49,991 bases of DNA from positions 1 to 49,991 of the forward strand of contig JAUVBI010000001.1 in NCBI GenBank assembly GCA_030591305.1. Direction: 5' to 3'. Each line of letters starts with the position of its first letter. The stretch's first letter is position 1. Shown here in pieces: positions 34,020 through 42,954 of the stretch. A program made the position numbers and the translations under genes. Below the pieces are notes generated by a model. The model did no database searches and was not told where the DNA came from. It was given only the letters and a program-made list of their open reading frames with translations. Source of the stretch: Pseudomonadota bacterium (GTDB lineage: Bacteria; Pseudomonadota; Gammaproteobacteria; Pseudomonadales; Halieaceae).

Positions 34020-34718
34020 ATGGGTATATTTTCCCGCATGACCGACATCATTAATTCCAATATCAGCGCACTGCTGGATCAGGCGGAGGATCCTGAAAAA
34101 ATGATCCGCCTGATTATTCAGGAGATGGAAGATACACTGGTTGAGGTTCGCAGTTCGTCTGCGAAAGTACTTGCCGATCGCAAAGCGGCTGCCAGACGCC
34201 TGGATCAGGTTCGTGCCGAGGCCCAAAGCTGGGAAGACAAAGCCAGGCTGGCCATCGATAAGGGCAGGGAAGACCTGGCCCGGGCTGCTTTGCAGGAGAA
34301 GTGCGCCATTGAAGAGGAACTTGCTATCGTAGAGGGAGAGCTCACTGCTACCGATGAGCATATTGCCCAACTCAATGACGAGGTCGCCCAGCTACAGAAA
34401 AAATTAACCGATGCAAAATCCAAGCAGAAAACCCTGTTGATGCGTACCAAAACAGTGGAGTCGCGCATTAAGGTTAAGCGCCAGATGCACCGGGAAGCTC
34501 TGGATAATGCTTTCCAACGCTTTGACAAGTTTGAACGCCGTATGGATAACCTGGAGAGTCAGTTAGAGGTTATGGATATGGGTCGTGAAGTGCACCCGGA
34601 CCTGGCGGCTGAAATTAATGCCCTGGAAGAAGATGACCGTATCAACGCTGAGTTGGCGCGATTGAAGGCTAAAATGAGTGGCGGGTCTATACCTGCTGCT
34701 CAACAAGAGCCCAAGTAA
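34020..34718 (+). CDS. pspA: Phage shock protein A
   Basis: 232-residue PspA/IM30-family protein, almost entirely coiled coil. It starts MGIFSRMTDIINSNISALLD (the membrane-binding amphipathic helix), then ends the first segment with DPEKMIRLIIQEMEDTL. The central heptad-rich hairpin holds LNDEVAQLQKKLTDAKSK, and a C-terminal EINALEEDDRINAELARLKA follows. It binds stressed inner membrane and, when free, inhibits PspF. The ribosome site AGGAGAG precedes the ATG, and pspB and pspC follow in the usual order. Confidence 0.97.
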   Translation: MGIFSRMTDIINSNISALLDQAEDPEKMIRLIIQEMEDTLVEVRSSSAKVLADRKAAARRLDQVRAEAQSWEDKARLAIDKGREDLARAALQEKCAIEEELAIVEGELTATDEHIAQLNDEVAQLQKKLTDAKSKQKTLLMRTKTVESRIKVKRQMHREALDNAFQRFDKFERRMDNLESQLEVMDMGREVHPDLAAEINALEEDDRINAELARLKAKMSGGSIPAAQQEPK

Positions 34719-34788
34719 GCCAGTTGGCTATTGGCCTTATTAATGGCAGCATACCCGTGTCTGGTTTAGCTGCCCAAGGAATGAGTTA

Positions 34789-35046
34789 ATGGAATTTTTT
34801 CAATTCATGTTTGTCCCGACCATCTTGTTCATGGTTGTTGTGGCGCCCATCTGGATTTCTATGCACTATCGCAGTGTTAACAAATCCTCACGTAGCCTCA
34901 GCGAAGAAGACCGTGAATCTATTGAACATATGCTCGAGACTGTAGACAAATTGACTGACCGCATTGGGACTTTGGAATCCATTTTGGATGCTGACCACCC
35001 TCAATGGCGGCAGAAGATGAACCGCCAAGAGCGGGGCGAGGAGTAA
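34789..35046 (+). CDS. pspB: Phage shock protein B
   Basis: 85-residue membrane protein with one N-terminal transmembrane helix (FVPTILFMVVVAPIWISMHY), then a cytoplasmic helix (LSEEDRESIEHMLETVDKLT, then DRIGTLESILDADHP), matching PspB in length and layout. It works with PspC to sense membrane stress and draw PspA from PspF. It follows pspA by 70 bp and ends three bases before pspC. Confidence 0.93.
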   Translation: MEFFQFMFVPTILFMVVVAPIWISMHYRSVNKSSRSLSEEDRESIEHMLETVDKLTDRIGTLESILDADHPQWRQKMNRQERGEE

Positions 35047-35049
35047 ATC

Positions 35050-35577
35050 ATGGGCAGGAAACGTCGTAGACGCCAGAAGAGTTATACCCGCGAATGTGCA
35101 GACAACTGCAGCCGCATTCAATCCAGGAAGCGTTCAGGCTGGGGTATGAACCTCTATCGAAATACACGCGAGGGAAAAGTAGCTGGCGTGTGTGCCGGCC
35201 TGGCCGATCACTGGGATATAGCCCACTGGGTTATTCGCCTGATGTTTATTGGTGCATGTCTGTTTACCGGCATGCTGGCCATATGGGTTTATATCGGTGC
35301 CTGGTGTTTAATGTCGCCACGCTCTTCTCGTAGAACCGAGTCCGGTGAGCGTGTTGAAGACTATGACCGCTATACCGATGTCGAGGTGGAGATGGAGTAC
35401 GATGAGCGTCGCCACAATTATCGCCCCAAAAAAGTTTTCCGCTATAGCGACAGTGGTTCAGTGCGGTTGAAACGTGCCAGGGAGCGCCTGGATGCAGCCC
35501 TCAGGCGTGTGGAGGGCATGGAGTCCTATGTGACCTCGCGCCAGTACAATCTCAACAATGAGTTTTCCAAACTGTAA
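35050..35577 (+). CDS. pspC: Phage shock protein C
   Basis: 175-residue protein with the PspC domain from about residue 33 (MNLYRNTREGKVAGVCAGLA) and a transmembrane stretch (VIRLMFIGACLFTGMLAIWV). A charged C-terminal tail carries YRPKKVFRYSDSGSVRL and a predicted coiled helix. The N-terminal 32 residues are strongly basic (MGRKRRRRQK) and are not typical of PspC. The ATG at 35050, with GAGGAG just before it, is nevertheless well placed three bases after pspB; the ATG at 35146 would give the usual start. It acts as membrane sensor with PspB. Confidence 0.92.
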   Translation: MGRKRRRRQKSYTRECADNCSRIQSRKRSGWGMNLYRNTREGKVAGVCAGLADHWDIAHWVIRLMFIGACLFTGMLAIWVYIGAWCLMSPRSSRRTESGERVEDYDRYTDVEVEMEYDERRHNYRPKKVFRYSDSGSVRLKRARERLDAALRRVEGMESYVTSRQYNLNNEFSKL

Positions 35578-35867
35578 CACGCAACAACTGAAGTAAAACA
35601 CCTGTCCCGACAATGTGCTGCCATGCAGTGGGGGAGAGGTTCGTCCAAAAATAAGTGAATGGCACCACAGTGGGGTCAGTTTACAGGGCACAAGGGTAGG
35701 GATTAACGGCATGACTATAGGGCTGCATATCGCGTTTTATCTGGAGATGCCGTACTGGCTGGAGTTGACGGGACTGGTTTCCCCGCAGCAATGGCTGGCC
35801 TTTAACCAGTGCCTGAATTATTCGGCTACGCTCGGCCTTCAATAGAGGTCGTTCCAGCATTGTTACG

Positions 35868-35890
35868 ATTTCCGCCTGCGCGGGAATGAC
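35868..35890. repeat. REP/dRS3-like palindromic element
   Basis: The sequence reads TTTCCGCCTGCGCGGGAATGA, an imperfect hairpin (TTCCGC/GCGGGAA) very like the dispersed CCCGCCTGCGCGGGAATGAC-type repeats of many proteobacteria. Only one copy is seen in the window. It lies in the 35578-35946 gap between pspC and the convergent DUF1329 gene, which holds no convincing gene and where a transcript-end role is plausible. Confidence 0.5.
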
Positions 35891-35946
35891 AAAGAGCCCT
35901 ACAGGAACGGCCATGCGCCTAAAGGTTTGGTAGCGCTTTGTTCTGT

Positions 35947-37332
35947 TTACCGCTTCGCAGCTTTTCGCAAGTATGCTGGCGTATACTTATCCCGCCCCAT
36001 AAAGGGAACGGTGTAGTCAAATTCTTTACGGTCAAGGGTAATAAAGTTACTCACGTAGTGCCCGGAAGGTAAGTCGTGAAACACCTGAGTGTGTTTGATG
36101 TAACACTGCACATCATACTGGTAATCGGAGAGAAAAAAGCCTACTCGCCAGAGGTTTTCACGGCTGTCGAAGTTTTCTGACATGACCGGGTTCCAGCTGT
36201 CTTCGTCGATTAACCAGCGGCGTTTTTTGTAGGCGTGTCGCTTGCCAGGAGCCAGATTGCCCTCGACGATCCATACACGATGCAATTCAAAACGAATATA
36301 CTTCGGATTGAGGTGAAATTTTGTCAGGTGATCATCAAGATTACCATAGGTCGGGTTGTTGAATTTGTAGTTGTGGTAGGGGATGTAAATTTCTTTCTTT
36401 CCCAGCAACTTGTAGGTAAATCTGTCAAAAGCGCCGTTGAAGCCCTTATGATCATCGATAGTTTGTAGTCCACCGGGGCCATCGGGGTTGTCATAGCCAA
36501 TGGCGGGCGCTTTGCGTACGCGCCGGGTACCTGGATCGTACTGCCAGGCATTACGGTTGTTTGCCTTGTAATCAAGAGGATCCTGAACCGCGGTTATCTG
36601 GCCCTTTTTCCGCGGTGGTGAGAGCCGATTTGACAGTGTGTACACCACTCTGTCACCTACTACATCCTCAGTTGTAGGTACTGGATTGTCCGGGTTATTG
36701 AAGGGGTATGACTGCTTGAACTCGACTGCGTCGTGAGCACGTTCACCATTGGAAAACACACCGTAGCCATCGTACTTGCCACTTAAGGAAGCGTGGCAGG
36801 TATTGGTGCGGGTGTTCCACATCACTTCCTCGGGGCCGGCGGGAAGGGGGAATGCGAGACCGCCAGTGAAGTTCTGAACCGACTCAACCCCATTACTGAG
36901 CACTGTATGGGTGGCATTCCATCTGACCTTCCTTATTATCTTATCGGGATAGCTAAAGTCGCGATGAGAGGGGTAAACATCCATTCTAAAAGTGGGATAT
37001 CGATCAAACATGGCGATCTGTCCTTCGGAAAGGCGATCTTTGTACTGGCTGTAGTTCTCAGGTGTAATGGAGAATAGTGGCTTTTCATCAGCATAGGGGT
37101 CCGGTGGTTTACTGCCCGGGCCCTCATACACAAGGCCCGGTGGTACACCTTTCCATTTGCCACTCCATGTGGGAATGCTGCCATCTTTGTTGCCCGCAAT
37201 CTCGCCACCCAAGGGTGTCAGGTCTGCGCCCAGGCGCGCCGCTTCCTCCTCTGAGACTCTTGCATTAGCGAGGCTAATTGTCAGCAATATCGATGCTAAT
37301 CCGCCGATAATGGCCAGTCTGGAATTATGCAT
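35947..37332 (-). CDS. DUF1329 outer-membrane lipoprotein-sorting-like protein
   Basis: 461-residue secreted protein with a Sec signal peptide (MHNSRLAIIGGLASILLTIS, cleaved after about ANA at 24) and the DUF1329 family body (RVSEEEAARLGADLTPLGG, then AGNKDGSIPTWSGKWKG, and later VWIVEGNLAPGKRHAYKKR). It is LolB/LolA-like by family inference and lies in the periplasm or outer membrane. The start at 37332 follows GGGAG; an ATG at 37392 would lie inside the DUF1302 gene. It is the last gene of the four-gene operon YCF48-RND-DUF1302-DUF1329, a conserved unit of unknown substrate. Confidence 0.9.
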   Translation of the reverse strand: MHNSRLAIIGGLASILLTISLANARVSEEEAARLGADLTPLGGEIAGNKDGSIPTWSGKWKGVPPGLVYEGPGSKPPDPYADEKPLFSITPENYSQYKDRLSEGQIAMFDRYPTFRMDVYPSHRDFSYPDKIIRKVRWNATHTVLSNGVESVQNFTGGLAFPLPAGPEEVMWNTRTNTCHASLSGKYDGYGVFSNGERAHDAVEFKQSYPFNNPDNPVPTTEDVVGDRVVYTLSNRLSPPRKKGQITAVQDPLDYKANNRNAWQYDPGTRRVRKAPAIGYDNPDGPGGLQTIDDHKGFNGAFDRFTYKLLGKKEIYIPYHNYKFNNPTYGNLDDHLTKFHLNPKYIRFELHRVWIVEGNLAPGKRHAYKKRRWLIDEDSWNPVMSENFDSRENLWRVGFFLSDYQYDVQCYIKHTQVFHDLPSGHYVSNFITLDRKEFDYTVPFMGRDKYTPAYLRKAAKR

Positions 37333-37354
37333 GGTTTTGTTCTCCCACTTGTTT

Positions 37355-38992
37355 CTAGAACGTATATTTGACAATGATTGCAATATTGTCACGATCGCTT
37401 AATACCCTGTCTTCGGGGTTGTCGTTACCGAAATACCAGGCGTATTTGGCAGAGAACTGCCAGTTCGTCAGATAGAAGGCATCTACTCCAATAGCGGCGA
37501 CCTTCTGATTTTCTTTCAGGCCGTTATTGAGCGCAATTGCATTGCCATAACCGTCGACATCGTGTTTAAAGCTTATAGGTACAGTGATGTCCATGCCGGG
37601 AAGTACCGAGAAATACTGCAGTCGCGCCAAAATAGAGTAGCCCCAGGCCGTTTCTGTGACCGCCATGTTAGTACCGGGATCATTGAAGCCCAGCGGTGGG
37701 GGAATCAGGCTGCTGCCACCCAGGTTGTTGCCCTGGTAGTTCACCTCTCCCAGCAGGATGATTTGTTCAGCAAGCCAGGGAAAGGCCGTAAAAATGTCGG
37801 TGAATCCGGCCGACAGTTGCCAGTAATGACCGCGCATCACATTACTTCGCTTGAGGATGCCATCGGCCCCCAACACCGAGCTCAAGTCGATGAAGGGCAT
37901 ATTATCGGAATAGGCTCCATCCATATAAACCTGGGCTTCTCCAAGCGTAGTACTGAAGCTGCCCGCCCAGACGTCAATATCCCCGGCATAAACTTCCCGT
38001 GTGGTCCCGGTGAACGTTGCCAAATCCAGATTGACCTCGGCTCCGGGAATGTTGGCATGGGAGCGTGTGTAATACAGCTCAAAGTTACTACCATAGTCGC
38101 TTATATAGCGGGCCGCCAGGCCCCACTGGCCATCGTCGTCAGGCGCCAGGCGGTGTAGAACCTCACCGGACCCCAGCGGGCCAAGGAGGATTCGCTCTGC
38201 ACCCGGGCCTGTTGTGTCACTGCTGCTGAAATAACTACCGACGCCTGGCAGTGTGGATTTTTTCCAGTCGAGCTTATAGTAGGTTTCTATCCCGAAGTTA
38301 TTGGTGAAGTCCCACTTGAGATCGATGGCCGAGGTAGGCAGGAAGATTTCCTTTACCTCCACCCCGGGTGACAACGCTGCCACGGCATCAAGCGGATTTT
38401 GTAAGGCATTGATGCCGGAGAAAAGAGTTGATTCTCCCCAGCTGATTATCTGGCGACCAAAACGGACAGCCCCCGACTGATCACCCAGGCCGAAGGAATA
38501 ACTGACAAAGGCATCCAGTAGTCGGGTACGGCGGCCGTGCTCGGCGATAGTGTCCCGGGGAAACTCGCCCTGTTGTACGCTACCCCCGCCGAAAAAACCG
38601 TTGTTGTAGCTCAGGTAGCCGCTGTCGCTTATATCGGTATTGTTATTGTCGTAGACGTAGTCGTAAACCGCATCGCCGCGAATAAAAAATGACAAGTCTT
38701 TATACTCGCCCCCTACCTCCAGGATGATATTACCGCGGGCGGAGATCAGGCCGGGGTCAAAGTTGTTGTTGCCGTCATTGAAGTTGCCCGCTGCCGTGCC
38801 ATCTGCCAATGCTTTGTCCCTGGACTCAGTTCGCCACTGGGCTGCGGCACCCAGGGTGGTGTCCACATTGAGCAGGAACTCATCGAATTCATATTCAAGT
38901 GACTGTACTTGTGCGCAGGCCACCCATAGCCCTATCAGGGCGGTTCCTTCAATGACCCGGCTTAGACGATTTTTCTGTAGGCTTTTTTTCAT
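37355..38992 (-). CDS. DUF1302 outer-membrane beta-barrel protein
   Basis: 545-residue protein with a signal peptide (MKKSLQKNRLSRVIEGTALI, then GLWVACAQVQS) and a beta-barrel body rich in alternating aromatic strands, ending IAIIVKYTF with the C-terminal Phe typical of BAM substrates. DUF1302 proteins resemble porin-like channels. Start and stop overlaps of four bases with the RND gene and a 22-bp gap to DUF1329 indicate one transcript. It probably forms the outer-membrane part of a transport system for a hydrophobic compound (inference from the operon). Confidence 0.9.
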   Translation of the reverse strand: MKKSLQKNRLSRVIEGTALIGLWVACAQVQSLEYEFDEFLLNVDTTLGAAAQWRTESRDKALADGTAAGNFNDGNNNFDPGLISARGNIILEVGGEYKDLSFFIRGDAVYDYVYDNNNTDISDSGYLSYNNGFFGGGSVQQGEFPRDTIAEHGRRTRLLDAFVSYSFGLGDQSGAVRFGRQIISWGESTLFSGINALQNPLDAVAALSPGVEVKEIFLPTSAIDLKWDFTNNFGIETYYKLDWKKSTLPGVGSYFSSSDTTGPGAERILLGPLGSGEVLHRLAPDDDGQWGLAARYISDYGSNFELYYTRSHANIPGAEVNLDLATFTGTTREVYAGDIDVWAGSFSTTLGEAQVYMDGAYSDNMPFIDLSSVLGADGILKRSNVMRGHYWQLSAGFTDIFTAFPWLAEQIILLGEVNYQGNNLGGSSLIPPPLGFNDPGTNMAVTETAWGYSILARLQYFSVLPGMDITVPISFKHDVDGYGNAIALNNGLKENQKVAAIGVDAFYLTNWQFSAKYAWYFGNDNPEDRVLSDRDNIAIIVKYTF

Positions 38993-41385
38993 GAGGGCTC
39001 CGCTCCTTGCTGGCAGTTGGCCAGATCCATGGAGCTATCTTTTGGTTTAATCAGCAGATACGCGAGGCCGGGCAATAGCCAAAGCGCACCCACCATATTC
39101 AATAAAAACATGAAGGTCAGTAGCATGCCCATATCGGCTTGAAACTTAATGGGCGACATAATCCAGGTAATAACACCTACAGCAAGGGCGAAACCAGTAA
39201 ACGCAACTGCACGTCCTGTTGTTGAAAGTGCCTGGTAGTAAGCCTCCCTCATATCCAGGCCCTGCTTCAGGTAATAGGTGAGCCTGGTGTAAATATAAAT
39301 GCCATAGTCAACGCCCACCCCAACTCCCAGGGCCACTACGGGCAGTGTGGCAACTTTGATCCCTATGCCCAGCTCGGCCATCAAAGCCTGGCTCAGTGCA
39401 GATGTGAGTGCCAGGGGTATGATGATACAAATCACCGCCACGATACTGCGGAAGCTGAGAAATATCAGGGCAGCCACTACCACGTAAACCAATACGAGAA
39501 TCTGCTTTTGCGCCACTGCAATTTCTTCATTGGTGGCGGCCTCAATGCCCGCGTTTCCCGCAGCCAGTTGAAATCTTATATGGTCGTTATTATTTTCCCG
39601 GGCAAACGTGTTAGCTGCCGCCACCACTCGTTCCAGAGTTTCTGCCTTGTGGTCGTCCAGGAAAATAGCAACGATGGCCAGACTGCAATTGAGATTCATC
39701 AATGCCCTGGGCACATTGGCAGCCGCACCATCCAGTGCGCGCTGGTTACGGGACACGGTTTGCCACCGTGGGTTGCCTTCGTTGAGGCCCATAGAGGTAC
39801 GGCGAATAACATCTGCCAGGGAAATGACCGACTGCACGCCCTCCACATTTTGCATATGCCAGCCGAATTTATCGATGAGAACCACGTTCTCGTAAAGGGC
39901 GCAGGCCTCGACAGGTGTTTCTATCATTGCCACCAGAATGTCTGTGCTAACAGCGTAATTTTCTGTGATATATGCATTGTCCAGGTTGTAGCGAGAGTCT
40001 GCCCGCAATTCAGGGGCCCCTGCATCCAGGTCGCCAATTTTTATTTTTTGCCCACCGACGATTCCAACACCAAAACCAAGCAGGGCAATAAATACGGATA
40101 CTATGGCGACTTTACGGGTGGCGCACGCAGATACCAGGTGCCAGAATTTGTTGTGATGACCCGGGTCAACCGCCATATGTCTTAAGCCCCTTTCCTGTAT
40201 GCCGATGTAGGACATGATTACAGGTAGCAAAACCAGATTGGTAAAAATGATGGCGGCCACGCCGAGACTGGCGGCGATACCCAGTTCCTGAATAACTTCA
40301 ATATCGATGACAAGCAGAGTAATGAAACCGATGCCGTCACTGAGTAACGCTGTCATCCCAGCAACATAGAGCAGGCGAAAGGCCAACCTGGCGGCGAGCA
40401 GGCGGTCGCTTATACTTTGCATTTGCAGGGCAATCGCGTTAACAACCTGTACGCCGTGACTGACGCCAACTGCCAGAATTAAAAATGGCATGAGTATGGA
40501 GTAGGCGTTGAGGCCAAACCCCAGTAAATTTAACAAGCCCAGTTGCCAGACAACCGCAATCACGGAGCAGGCCAGTGGTGCGAGGGTGGCACGCAAATCC
40601 CGGGTATACAGGCCCAGCAGGATGAAAGTGATAAACAGGGTTAGAATGGCGAACAGAACGATGGCGCCTATTCCCTCCAGCAGGTCCCCTACAATTTTGG
40701 GGAAACCGATAATATGAACGTGAATATTGTCATTCTCGTAACCTTGGCGAACAAGCTTTTCCAAATTGCGTGAAAACGCCAGATAATCCAGGCGCTCGCC
40801 TGTTGTTGGGTCCATATCGTAGATCGGAACCTCAATAATTGTCGACTTGTAGTCGTTTGCCACCATGCGCCCGATGATGCCGGAGCGAGTCAGGTTGAGG
40901 CGCAATTGCTTTAAACTTGTCTCGGAACCATCGTAGTCCGGCGGAATAACTGAGCCCGCTTCAAATCCTTCCTCGGTAACCATGACCCAGCGTACATTGG
41001 GGCTCCAGAGGCTGAGCAGGCCGTTTTTATTGACGCCGGGAATATAGAAAATTTCATCCGCTATCTGCCCCAGGGTGGACAGGTATTCGTCGTTAAAAAT
41101 ATTGCCTTCGCGCACCGACACGGAGACTTTCAGGCTGACTCCGCTGGCCATCAAATCCTTGATATGCTCATTCATTTTCTGGACGAAAGGATGGCTCTGG
41201 GGTATCAACTTCTGGAAGCTGGCATCGGGTTTCAAATGGTAGGCCTGGTAACCGAGAAACAGAGTTAACAGGGTAAAAAGCAGCAGCAGGCCAGGGCGGT
41301 TGGTGCAGAAAATCAGTCGCTCCGGCAAGCGGGCGGTCTCCAGGGCTGGATACTCGATATTATTATCGGTTTGCCTGGCGCTCAC
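38989..41385 (-). CDS. RND-superfamily transporter (MMPL/HAE3 type)
   Basis: 798-residue transporter with two repeats, each of a large periplasmic loop and a bundle of membrane helices. The first bundle spans GIGAIVLFAILTLFITFILL to VLLPVIMSYIG, the second QILVLVYVVVAALIFLSF to ALWLLPGLAYLL. It also has a helix near residue 30 (PGLLLLFTLLTLFLGY). VGVDYGIYIYTRL is the conserved helix segment. This is the hydrophobe/amphiphile exporter-3 branch, moving lipids, hopanoids or hydrophobic compounds across the inner membrane by proton motive force. It has ATGA overlaps with both neighbours, so subunits are made in step. Confidence 0.92.
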   Translation of the reverse strand: MSARQTDNNIEYPALETARLPERLIFCTNRPGLLLLFTLLTLFLGYQAYHLKPDASFQKLIPQSHPFVQKMNEHIKDLMASGVSLKVSVSVREGNIFNDEYLSTLGQIADEIFYIPGVNKNGLLSLWSPNVRWVMVTEEGFEAGSVIPPDYDGSETSLKQLRLNLTRSGIIGRMVANDYKSTIIEVPIYDMDPTTGERLDYLAFSRNLEKLVRQGYENDNIHVHIIGFPKIVGDLLEGIGAIVLFAILTLFITFILLGLYTRDLRATLAPLACSVIAVVWQLGLLNLLGFGLNAYSILMPFLILAVGVSHGVQVVNAIALQMQSISDRLLAARLAFRLLYVAGMTALLSDGIGFITLLVIDIEVIQELGIAASLGVAAIIFTNLVLLPVIMSYIGIQERGLRHMAVDPGHHNKFWHLVSACATRKVAIVSVFIALLGFGVGIVGGQKIKIGDLDAGAPELRADSRYNLDNAYITENYAVSTDILVAMIETPVEACALYENVVLIDKFGWHMQNVEGVQSVISLADVIRRTSMGLNEGNPRWQTVSRNQRALDGAAANVPRALMNLNCSLAIVAIFLDDHKAETLERVVAAANTFARENNNDHIRFQLAAGNAGIEAATNEEIAVAQKQILVLVYVVVAALIFLSFRSIVAVICIIIPLALTSALSQALMAELGIGIKVATLPVVALGVGVGVDYGIYIYTRLTYYLKQGLDMREAYYQALSTTGRAVAFTGFALAVGVITWIMSPIKFQADMGMLLTFMFLLNMVGALWLLPGLAYLLIKPKDSSMDLANCQQGAEPS

Positions 41386-42545
41386 GGGTTTATCCCCACA
41401 GCCGAAGAGTATTCAATGAGTGGCCTTGAGCCCCCTTCGCCGCTGAGCATATAGTGCCCATCTGTCGTTGGAGTAATGCCGTAAACACCCAGGGAGAAGG
41501 CCTGCACCAGAACGGTGAAATTCTCACCGTTATCTTCGCTTCGGGTTACGGTGCCGTTGGAGCCCACGAAAGTCAGGCGGCCTTCCCGCGTGGCACAGGC
41601 GCCAAAAAGGCTGCCCTGCGCCTTTGATTGCACTTCGGCCCAGTTCAATCCGTCATCCGTGGAGCGATAGATAGTGCCGCGCAGCCCGTAGGCGAACAGA
41701 CTGCTGGTAACCGGGTTCGTCACGAGCCCGAAAAAACTTCCTTCATAACCACTGTCTGTGGCCTGCCAGCTCTCCCCAGCCGTGGAGGAGCGAAAAATAG
41801 TGCCCCACTCCGAAGCCAGAAGCAGTGTGCCATCCGCAGTGCCAATCACTCCATTGAAATGAAGTTGATCAGCGTTGTCGACTTTAGGAGACCAGTCCAG
41901 CCAATTGCGGCCACCGTTGGACGTGTGGAGTAGGGTGCCGTAGGCTCCGGACGCCCAGCCCTGTTGTTCATTGGCAAACCACACATCCATTAATGGCGGC
42001 GCGAATACGGCTTGCTCCATATCCAATCGCGTCTCGCTCAATGTGTGTTGCGCCTCCTCCAGTTGCAACATAAGTTGATTCGTATTTTCAGTTTTTCCAC
42101 GTGCGAGTTTATCGCGCAGGCGCTCTACCTGATCTTTTGCGACTCCTGCCCGGACTTCATTTATTCTGTGCTGGGCAGAGACGCCGTCATGTTGCAGTTC
42201 CCAGCTTACCCCGCCGTCATGGCTGGCAAGCACATTGCCGTCATGTCCAACTGCCCATCCCAGGTCGGCATTAATAAAAAATACGCGGGTCAACATTACA
42301 GTGGTGGGGACTATTGCCTGTACCCAGGAATTGCCGTTGTCATTGGAATACAGAATATGGCCGCGTTCGCCCACGACTACCAGCCGATCTCCGGCTGCTG
42401 CAATATCCAGCAAGAGTGAGGTGGCTGCCTTATCCATTTGCATAGCGTAATTGGATTTGGCTGACCAGGCCGGAAATGACAACAGGCACAGAACTGCCAG
42501 GGATAGCAATATCCGATATGAGCGACTGCGTGCTTGTTGCTTCAC
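41382..42545 (-). CDS. YCF48/Hcf136-like secreted beta-propeller
   Basis: 387-residue protein with a signal peptide (YRILLSLAVLCLLSFPAWSA) and repeated BNR/YCF48 blades with Asp-box-like motifs: YSNDNGNSW, ASHDGGVSWE, HTSNGGRNW, RSSTAGESW, RSTDDGLNW and RSEDNGENF. An inserted coiled helix (about residues 130-160, LRDKLARGKTENTNQLM) interrupts the propeller. It is periplasmic, and in this conserved operon probably an assembly or binding partner of the RND transporter. GTG 42545 with a strong AAGGGGGG site is preferred over the GTG at 42584. It is the first gene of the operon. Confidence 0.88.
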   Translation of the reverse strand: MKQQARSRSYRILLSLAVLCLLSFPAWSAKSNYAMQMDKAATSLLLDIAAAGDRLVVVGERGHILYSNDNGNSWVQAIVPTTVMLTRVFFINADLGWAVGHDGNVLASHDGGVSWELQHDGVSAQHRINEVRAGVAKDQVERLRDKLARGKTENTNQLMLQLEEAQHTLSETRLDMEQAVFAPPLMDVWFANEQQGWASGAYGTLLHTSNGGRNWLDWSPKVDNADQLHFNGVIGTADGTLLLASEWGTIFRSSTAGESWQATDSGYEGSFFGLVTNPVTSSLFAYGLRGTIYRSTDDGLNWAEVQSKAQGSLFGACATREGRLTFVGSNGTVTRSEDNGENFTVLVQAFSLGVYGITPTTDGHYMLSGEGGSRPLIEYSSAVGINP

Positions 42546-42954
42546 TACTATGGCACCCCCCTTCTCAGCCTGAAATATACCCACACACCGACGGAGTAAA
42601 AATCAGAGCCATCATGCAAAATCCCACTCTTTTACTTATGGCATAGAGCGCAGATTATTTCCTTGATGCAGGTCACGTCAGCTACCGCAGGACTATAGAA
42701 CATATGATATGGGCGCGGGGGTACGGATATCTATACCATAGGCGCGCCGATGAGAGAGACCGCGGGGAGGGCGCTTGAGCCGGATGTGCCAGGGCTGAAC
42801 ATCGATCGCCAAAATTTGGCTAGTCGCCAAGTAATGCCTTACACAGGGCCATTGCCTGGTACTTTTGGCCCGGTTATTGGCATTGTACAAACTACGACTA
42901 CATACAGGGGGTGAAAGTTGCATCTGAAGATGGCTGTGTTTAACTGGTGGGAAT
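42546..42954. other. Divergent intergenic region with palindromes
   Basis: 409 bases between the YCF48 operon and ydbH. GCCAAA-A-TTTGGC at 42808-42820 is a perfect palindrome, and TTGGC-TAGTC-GCCAA at 42816-42830 is a second dyad sharing its right arm. This arrangement suits a dimeric regulator serving one or both divergent operons. No gene or strong promoter was recognised. Confidence 0.4.

Noticed and set aside
35615..35845. 76-codon open frame after pspC
   Set aside because: No ribosome site, no motif, and it sits in a convergent intergenic region with a REP-like element.
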